Source: Paramyrothecium sp. XJ0827
Taxonomy: Eukaryota; Ascomycota; Sordariomycetes; Hypocreales; Stachybotryaceae
Direction of reading: 5' to 3'
DNA: 64,000 nt
Assembly: GCA_020881915.1 (NCBI GenBank)
Contig: JAJFPB010000006.1
Location: forward strand, 1,860,001-1,924,000
The notes beneath the pieces were generated by a model, which worked only from the letters and a program-made list of their open reading frames with translations, was not told the origin of the DNA and searched no databases. Shown in pieces: positions 57,731 through 64,000 of the stretch. Position 1 is the stretch's first letter; every line of letters starts with the position of its first letter. A program made the position numbers and the translations under genes.

Positions 57731-57916
57731 TTTTCGTCGCTCTCTAGCCAAGTTCATAAGGAACAACGAAAGAACACAAGAGAGACCTTTGTTGGATTCT
57801 CTCGTCACTGTCGCTGCTCTCTAAACAACCCCCCCGTACGAGTCCGTTCACTGTCAAAGACACCCCGCTTCACCTCTCCCCACCCACACAGCACGAACAA
57901 CAACAACACCGCAGCC

Positions 57917-58831
57917 ATGTTCAAGCGCTCGTTCAGGTCGCAAGATCCCGTGCGCGTTGACAAGGCCTCGCGGTCCAAGAAGCAGGGTTCCGTCCGGGAC
58001 CAAACGAAGCTGTCGAAACTGCAAAGGTCGCTGCACGAGCAGGCTCCCGCAACCCCCCCGAGCCGGTCCGCCGTGCCCACTCCCGCCGCGCCCCCCGTCG
58101 CCAATGCCGCCCCGTCGCCCATAGTGACGCTGACGGTCGGCGCCGACGGCCGTCTCTTTGCAGCGCACGAAGATGTCCTGCGCCAGTCGCCCTTCTTCGA
58201 CGCCGCCTGCCGCGGCGGCTTCTTCGATGCGCAGAGCAGGAGGATCTCTCTCCCCGAGGAGGAACCAGAGGTCTTCTCCGCCATCCTCGAGTACCTCTAC
58301 AAGGGCGACTACTACCCGCGCCTCGTTCACAACAGGCACCGAAACTCTTGGGAGCTCGAGGACCAGGCGGCCAAGAACCTCACCCCTCACCACTCCCCCA
58401 ACCTCAACCACGAAACCGGAGGTGGCCGCGCCGCAGGCACCTCGTCCGACGCCACAGTCTACCTCGCCAGCGTGGGCGCCAACATCCTCCGTGACACCGT
58501 CATCTACTGCGCCGCCGACCGCTACGGCCTCGATGAGCTCAAGCGCCTCGCCCTGCGCAAGCAGGGGCTGCAGGCCGGCATCGACGTCGCAACCATCCTG
58601 CGGTCCGCCCAGTACGCCTACGCCAACACACCCGACTCGGACAGCCGCCTGCGCGCTCATTACCTCGCCCTGATCATCCGCTGCCGCAAGACGTTCAAGC
58701 GGAGCGGGACCATGCAAGCTGAGATGGAGGCCGGTGGCAGCAAGCTATTCTTCGACCTGTTCGTCGCCATGTGCAATCACCTCGACGACGTCATCGACGT
58801 GAGCAACGCTCGCACGCCGAGGACTGTCTGA
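57917..58831 (+). CDS. BTB/POZ domain protein
   Basis: An intronless 304-residue protein. Residues 1-65 are basic and Pro-rich. The BTB fold begins near residue 68 with PSPIVTLTVGADGRLFAAHEDVL, then RQSPFFDAACRGGFFDAQSRRISLPEEEPEVFSAILEYLYKGDY, the classic BTB order of strand, helix and the LYKGDY turn. It is followed by an insertion (about 130-170) and helices (VIYCAADRYGLDELKRLAL) that resemble the BACK-like part. BTB domains mediate dimerisation and Cul3 ubiquitin-ligase binding. No Kelch, zinc-finger or other effector domain follows, as in most fungal BTB proteins. Partners cannot be inferred. Confidence 0.88.
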   Translation: MFKRSFRSQDPVRVDKASRSKKQGSVRDQTKLSKLQRSLHEQAPATPPSRSAVPTPAAPPVANAAPSPIVTLTVGADGRLFAAHEDVLRQSPFFDAACRGGFFDAQSRRISLPEEEPEVFSAILEYLYKGDYYPRLVHNRHRNSWELEDQAAKNLTPHHSPNLNHETGGGRAAGTSSDATVYLASVGANILRDTVIYCAADRYGLDELKRLALRKQGLQAGIDVATILRSAQYAYANTPDSDSRLRAHYLALIIRCRKTFKRSGTMQAEMEAGGSKLFFDLFVAMCNHLDDVIDVSNARTPRTV

Positions 58832-60521
58832 TGAGTCTTGTGGTCTGGTACGATAGAAAGACCACAGAGAGGTGGCGGCTGGACTGGGTCTCCCGGAGAC
58901 TCACCAATGTGTGAGAATAAGAAGGTTCGGACGATGCGGTATAAGACTAGGAACCAAGGAAGCCGAAGATCAGTCGGCGACGACACTGAAAGAAAAAACC
59001 ACAAAAACAAGTACACGGGCGGCACCATGGGGACTGTGGAGTTTGGCAATGGCGTTTGGTTTTGGATTTTTCACGGCTCCCGCTCATCATCAGATTGACG
59101 TTTTCCATTCGGGAGTTGTTTCATTACTTCTTCTACCTCTACTTCTCGTGAGGTTGGCCGACCGATATCGATTATTGATGAGTACAAGAGCCTGAGAGGA
59201 CCTTAATCTCACCGCTGTATACCGGACACCGCGGTCCTCCGCTCTGACCTTATTTGTGGCTTCTTTCATTTGTCATCTGCTGCTTGCTCTTAGCGCATCT
59301 TTTCTACCATGTCTTTTTGCATTCCGCTTTGATACCCCTTCCGTTACTTCTCACACGGCGGCGCCGGGGGTTCTCGTCGTTTTCACTTTTTTCGTTCTCA
59401 TCTCTGGCGTTTCCGAAATGTGCCCCTAGAAACTGGATTTCATGCATTTTCGCAGGTCGAGTTCTTCTGTCGCGTGTTTTGCTTTCGTCTCCAGAGCTTT
59501 CGTCTCCAGAATGGTGCGTTAGGAAGAGGAAGGAAGACGATGTTGAGAAAGGGGAAAAACAGAGCGAAGCTGTCACGGGCTCTCACCAAGATTGGACAAC
59601 GTGAGAACTACAAGCAACAAGCCCGTCTCAGAATGATTTTGTCCGGATGGAGAATCGTTTTGCTTCTTTTTGCTTTTTGCTCATCATTTGCAGCGTTCCT
59701 TTCGACGGAGGAAAAGGCGTGCCTTTCAAGGATATCTGGATACTCTCCACTTCTTCTTGGGCGCTTTGCTACTTTACGTCCGCGCCGTCTCCTCTTTATG
59801 AAAGGAAACAAAAGAAAAAACACAAAACCCGCAAAAACAAGAACCACAACAACAAAAGATTGCCAGTCAACTTTCACAATAGTTTGTTTCAACTTGTTTA
59901 CGGCTTGGGAATTTCATCATTTTTTTGGCCGGGAGTCACAAAACCAACGCACTGGCTGGGTTTACTCGCCTTGCGTCGGCTTACACTGTGATGGTGGGAA
60001 AGGAGGATTTTAAGGAAATTGGACAAAGTCTCTTGCATGGACTTCCCCGTGAGCCTCCAGACAGGCCGGGGTGATAGGGGGAAGGAAAGACAAATGTTTT
60101 ATGTATGATCTTGATGATTGTAATGACCAGAACCTTCCCGGACACAAAGGGTCGCCGAGCGATCCTCCCTGGCTCGGACTAGAAGCCGTCAGGGTTTTTT
60201 TGAGGTTTAATGAAAAGTCGGCCACCTCATATGCTGTTCCTCTTGCCTCTTGGGCTAGTGAAGTGATTTACGTTTGTATTGACTTGTTCTGTGTCGGCGA
60301 TGTTGCGTCAACCATCTATATCGAAGGCAAGCCGGATGGAACTCTATAGCAACTTTCAACAGGAGCGACAGCTAGCTGTTTGACAACGGGCATGCTCCAT
60401 CCAACTTCTGGTAGCACGCTGGGCCTGTCAGGAGCCTCTTACTTCTGCACAGGAACGGCTTGCAAAAATATCCTATACATGCACGTCAGCGATCATGCAC
60501 TCCAACCTTGGAAGGACTGTC
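58832..60521. other. Intergenic, no gene seen
   Basis: About 1.7 kb after the BTB gene. Short open frames only; T- and A-rich runs. The BTB 3' UTR and the convergent membrane-protein 3' end lie here. Confidence 0.45.
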
Positions 60522-61169
60522 TTACCAAGCGCCCCAAATCAGTATCCAATATGCCCAAATACCAGCAGCGTACAGCTGTGGATGGCTGGAGCATGTTTCC
60601 ACGTGTGGTGGCGGCAGCTCTAGGTGCCGGATCCGGACATCCTCGCACCGCAAGTGCTTTTCCCAGCACTCCTTCATCACAAAGCTTGCCCCGATGAGTG
60701 CGCCGATGGTGAAAGTTATCAAATAGCGGCCGGCCCGGTGCACGCGTTGGTCAGCGAGGTCGGCACTCTTCGCTCGCAAACCAGACAGGGCCCAGACAAG
60801 ACAGACCACGCCGGCAGGGCAATACTAGACACCAATGGTGCGTTGAGCAGTGCCGAGTTTTGAAGAACAATCGTGACTTACCATTCTAAAGAGACTTCGC
60901 GCTATGGTGATCGTTCCACCCCGGTAGAAGCTCACTTTATCGCCCTCTTCCTTGCTCTTCGCGTAGTCATCGACATCATATGCCAAGGCGATGGTGTACG
61001 CGGCTTGGCAAGCCGCAAGACTCGAGAGAGCGAAGGCAAATTTCCTCTCTATCTCCTTCTTTGGCACCCCATCTTGCTCCCGTCCTTCTTTCTGCAATGG
61101 CGCTGCGGCCTCCTCGTCCTTGACCTTTTTAGCCGAGGAAGGCCACAGGTATGCAGAGAATGGAGCCAT
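60522..61169 (-). CDS. Small membrane protein, about four helices, unrecognised
   Basis: Two exons (61169-60882, 60824-60522) give 196 residues. The N-terminal 50 residues are charged (KKVKDEEAAAPLQKEGREQD). Hydrophobic stretches: FAFALSSLAACQAAYTIALAY, a TITIARSLFRMY-CPAGVVCLVWALSGL segment spanning the splice site, YLITFTIGALIGASFVM, and AAGIWAYWILIWGAW at the end. Cysteine pairs and HPQL in the last loop. The intron is short (57 bases) with a GTAAGT donor and a CTAG acceptor. I do not recognise a family. Confidence 0.6.
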
Positions 61170-61934
61170 TTCTAATGGGGTGCTGAATTTTCGAGAGCGG
61201 TATGAAGAGAGGAAATAGAAGAAGGAGAAGACGGGAGAAGGAGGAGGAGGACGAGGAGGGGGATTGCTGGGGAATCAAGATTGGAGTCATTCTATTCTTG
61301 TCAAAGGCGCATGGGACGAGGTGCAGTAGCCCCCAAATCAACATACCGAGCCAACACATTTTCCTGATCCGCGTTACATCACAATCAGGCAGAGAGAATG
61401 AGGCGGGGCAGCAAGGATTCGGATCCGAACCTCAGCTAGGCGCTGCCAGGGCATTCGGCCGCCTCTCTTGACGCAAGTCGTCGACCAACTGCATAAAGTC
61501 GAGGGAACATTGGTGGCCGCATTGATCCTATGAAACGCCCCCCGGGCGCCAAGCATGAGAGATCAAATGCTACTGTAACCCTATGAAAAAGCCAACGGTC
61601 ATGGCTATGTCGGTCCAAGCCAGCGTTGCTTCTGGGTCAAGGGTGGAAGCTTGGATTGTTGTCCTGCAATTGGCGAGAGTGGTGCCAACCGCCGAGCAAG
61701 ACGCAAAAACCCACAAAGCTTTATTCCGTCGAGCTGATGATAAAATGTTAGAGAGGCTATAACGTTGAAGTCACTAGTTCCTGCACCACCACCACGGCTG
61801 CAATGAATTCGAGAAACAAGAAGGGAGGCTTGGGCGGTTTGGAGCAGAAAAACCGCCAGGAATAGGAGAGCCACAGTGGAGTCAAAAGGTTTGAGGAAAA
61901 GAGCGTTAGGCCACGGGGAACAACAGGAACTGTC
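61170..61934. other. Intergenic, no gene seen
   Basis: No gene recognised. GAGGAGGAGG and GAAGAAGGAG purine-rich runs lie near 61210-61260 in the likely leader of the minus-strand gene. Confidence 0.4.
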
Positions 61935-62095
61935 AAGGCACAGACAGGGAGTCGAACTCGTATCCCCGAAGGAATAAGCCCAACGCTGCCTGGCCGAAAA
62001 CGATAAACAGTGAAGAAGCGGGCGTTGCCCATGAAGAAGTAGAGGGCTGATACCTATAAAGAATAATTAACAGAGTAGGATTTACCTATCTAAAG
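61935..62095 (-). repeat. Composite dispersed repeat, copy 2
   Basis: 61935-62000 matches the tRNA-like block of the 37.06-kb copy (AAGGCACAG start, GTCGAACTCG B-box on the minus strand, GCTGCCTGGCC). Then AGTGAAGAAGCGGGCGT and CCCATGAAGAAGTAG follow, degenerate units of the same minisatellite. It is more diverged than copy 1 and shorter in the array. Confidence 0.55.
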
Positions 62096-62643
62096 TAAAG
62101 GAAGGCTTTTGCCTCACATGAGTTAAGAAATGTAACGTTTCGGTCGCAAAAAGGAGTGGTATGATTGACTGAGCCGGACACGTCGGAGTTTCACTTCGCG
62201 TTCGGTGTTGCGATCCAGGGGCAGCAATATCGACAATGTTATTGAGCTGGCGAACCCCGTTCGGTCCTTGATGGTGCGGTACCAGGTTCGATGCGCTGGG
62301 CGATTGGCAAGGCGTTAGTTCACGAGTGGACGAATACGTGCTTAAGGCGACCTCGGCTTTGCTTACCAGTTGGGACGATAACCTGTACAGGAAAATCGTT
62401 TGCCGACAGTTTGAGGAACTGGATTCGTTTCGATAGTCAGCCACCAGCCAGTAGATTCTGTTGGCCAGAGAAAGTAACTCACAAGAAGGACTATGAGGTA
62501 CGGGGGTGTATGGATGTGTCGAGCTGCGGCAACGCTGTTGCCGATGATGGTCGGCGGTCGCTGGCCTTGACTTGCCGCCGTCAATGTTAGCAATGGCGAT
62601 GCTCATGATTGGAAGGCGGTTACCTTGATGCTCATTCCATCAA
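62096..62643. other. Intergenic, no gene seen
   Basis: Nothing recognised between the repeat copy and the acidic-protein gene. Confidence 0.4.
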
Positions 62644-63219
62644 TCACTCATCGTCACCATCCTCCTCCTTGTTCAACTCATCTGGGGACTCATCGACTTC
62701 CGAAACTGAATCGTAGCCAAACATCGCGTCGTTAGTAGGATTGAAAAACTCCCTTATCTGAGCATCAGTAAGAGGAACCATGAGTTCTGGGGGCCCGTAA
62801 AACAGCTCGTCCAAGTACATATTCGGGAGGCCGCGGTACTCTGGTAGGGACTCGGTAACGGTCGGGGGGGATGCTGCGAGGGTGCGTGGAGGGCTTGATT
62901 CGGTGTCCGAGGGGAAGAAGTCGGACCATTTGAGAGGAGGTTTGGGACGGTCCAACAACTTCCAACCCTTGATCTCGAGTGCGGGTGCTTCGTCCTTGGC
63001 AACGGCGAGATACTCCACTGCCTCGAGTTCCTCGCCAAAGTGACGGTGATAGACCGTGCCTTGGGCCTCTTCGCCGTCGGGGACTGTTCGGAACAGCACG
63101 ACCGCATCCTCGCCGAGTCCCTGCTTGAGAGCCTCAATCTCGGCATCATTTGGAGAGTCCCCAGACAGATGAAGTGGCTCCAGGGCCTTCGCCAGGTCAA
63201 CGGAAGAGTGGGACGACAT
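62644..63219 (-). CDS. Acidic protein of unknown function
   Basis: An intronless 191-residue frame from the ATG at 63219. Longer in-frame starts exist upstream only as non-ATG codons, so I prefer MSSHSSVDLAKALEPLHL. The protein is acidic throughout, with a Pro-rich middle (KPPLKWSDFFPSD, SSPPRTLAASPP) and a very acidic C-terminus (SVSEVDESPDELNKEEDGDDE). No signal peptide or membrane helix. The even composition and absence of stops suggest a true gene, but I recognise no domain. Confidence 0.6.
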   Translation of the reverse strand: MSSHSSVDLAKALEPLHLSGDSPNDAEIEALKQGLGEDAVVLFRTVPDGEEAQGTVYHRHFGEELEAVEYLAVAKDEAPALEIKGWKLLDRPKPPLKWSDFFPSDTESSPPRTLAASPPTVTESLPEYRGLPNMYLDELFYGPPELMVPLTDAQIREFFNPTNDAMFGYDSVSEVDESPDELNKEEDGDDE

Positions 63220-64000
63220 GCTAGAGCCAAGACGGTCAGTGTTGAAACGCGAGAGAGAATATGTGGGGGCGAGAATGCAACTTGCGTGGCTGATCTTGTT
63301 TCGAAGCGTTGAAGAGATGATTGTTGTGAGAGCGTTTTGTAGTGCTTGCGTTTGTGTTTGTGTTGAGATGAAAATTTGGTGGCCACCACAAGATTTCAGC
63401 GTGACGGATAAGGGCACGCATGACTTGGGCCGCGTCACCTGGCAACTGGCTGCCAACTGTCTGACCTCAAGTGCCTACCCGAGCTGCCGGCCACAACAAT
63501 GGGAGCCTGTTTGAGGCCAGATTAAGGTGCCGATTGCCAACGAGCCGCAAGGGGGCCCAGACACCGTCGCCTGGGCACAGGATGTTCAACACGGCACGAT
63601 GCGTTCGTCAAGGCAGCTGTCGTTAGGAATGATGCATTTGACTGGACTCCTAGTATGCTATGGTAAAAACCCATCCGGACACATTTCCATCTCAGTTGTC
63701 TTCCGTCAAAGAGTCAGACTGAGGTGGTAAGCTGCAGCTCACACGCGGTGTTTTACTTGTCCAGCCGCATCAAGCAAAAGATGTTGCGCAGACACGCCTA
63801 GCACTGGCAACATCCATCTCGAACTATGACATGCCTTGCCATGCCTGCCTTGGTGTTACCCTCTTGGCGGATCTAATAACTCTGTGACTCCGTCGTAATG
63901 GTTTGGAACTCTACCTTCTGCAGAGCGAATCCGTCACGGCCTCCAAGTCAATACCGGGAACGCGAGTTATGTCGTGGTAAGCGGCATTATTTTGTACGTG
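63220..64000. other. Right edge, no gene seen
   Basis: Likely holds the promoter and leader of the minus-strand acidic-protein gene. Nothing else recognised before the window ends. Confidence 0.4.

Noticed and set aside
57854..58717. Minus-strand open frame of 287 codons opposite the BTB gene
   Set aside because: Antisense shadow of a GC-rich exon with clear BTB motifs on the plus strand.

Overview
This is filamentous ascomycete (Pezizomycotina) genomic DNA. Short spliceosomal introns (about 45-70 bases) with GTRNGT donors, CTRAY branch points and YAG acceptors break most genes. Upstream regions are CT-rich, neighbours lie on either strand without operons, and the families are typical of the group: GH11 xylanase, tannase/feruloyl esterase, rhodopsin-like membrane protein, fungal APH-like kinases, a fungal CsbD/Hmp1-like protein and Sec11. 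A Sordariomycete is my guess, but nothing seen fixes the species. Gene density is low (about 24 coding loci in 64 kb), with long empty stretches.

Layout. 0-7.4 kb: the 3' part of a short-chain dehydrogenase, a small secreted 12-cysteine protein, and a secreted M28 aminopeptidase whose reading frame is broken by one base. 7.4-17.6 kb: mostly empty DNA with a possible gene relic near 11 kb, a five-exon DUF2235 alpha/beta hydrolase, and an unrecognised conserved-looking protein with a frame break in a run of nine G. 19-26.4 kb: a decayed kinase-like gene, a small Cys/charged protein, a rhodopsin-like membrane protein and an APH-fold protein lacking its second aspartate. 26.6-34.5 kb: a SET/MYND protein, then three hydrolases in a row (GH11 xylanase, M14 carboxypeptidase, tannase-family esterase), two with clear secretion signals. 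These are joined by likely function rather than by shared transcription.

35.5-39 kb is a repeat-rich patch: an AT-rich palindromic array, tRNA-Arg(CCG), a composite repeat with a tRNA-like block and a minisatellite (second copy at 62 kb), an orphan DEAH-helicase exon, an RRM-like protein, a second minisatellite and a compact tRNA-like element. 40-63 kb is more housekeeping in character: a large acidic nuclear-type protein, a kinesin with an in-frame TAG, a 4-TM MARVEL-like protein, the signal peptidase catalytic subunit Sec11, a CsbD/Hmp1-like stress protein, a six-exon membrane protein, a BTB protein, a small membrane protein and an acidic protein. A sharply bounded stretch at 48.8-49.3 kb is crowded with CGAC/GTCG tetramers and is the oddest piece of unexplained DNA here.

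Several otherwise recognisable genes carry single frame disruptions (7.0, 17.24, about 19.4 and 46.39 kb, perhaps 22.2 kb). Real decay and assembly indels cannot be separated from one sequence. I did not find a convincing new multi-gene system.
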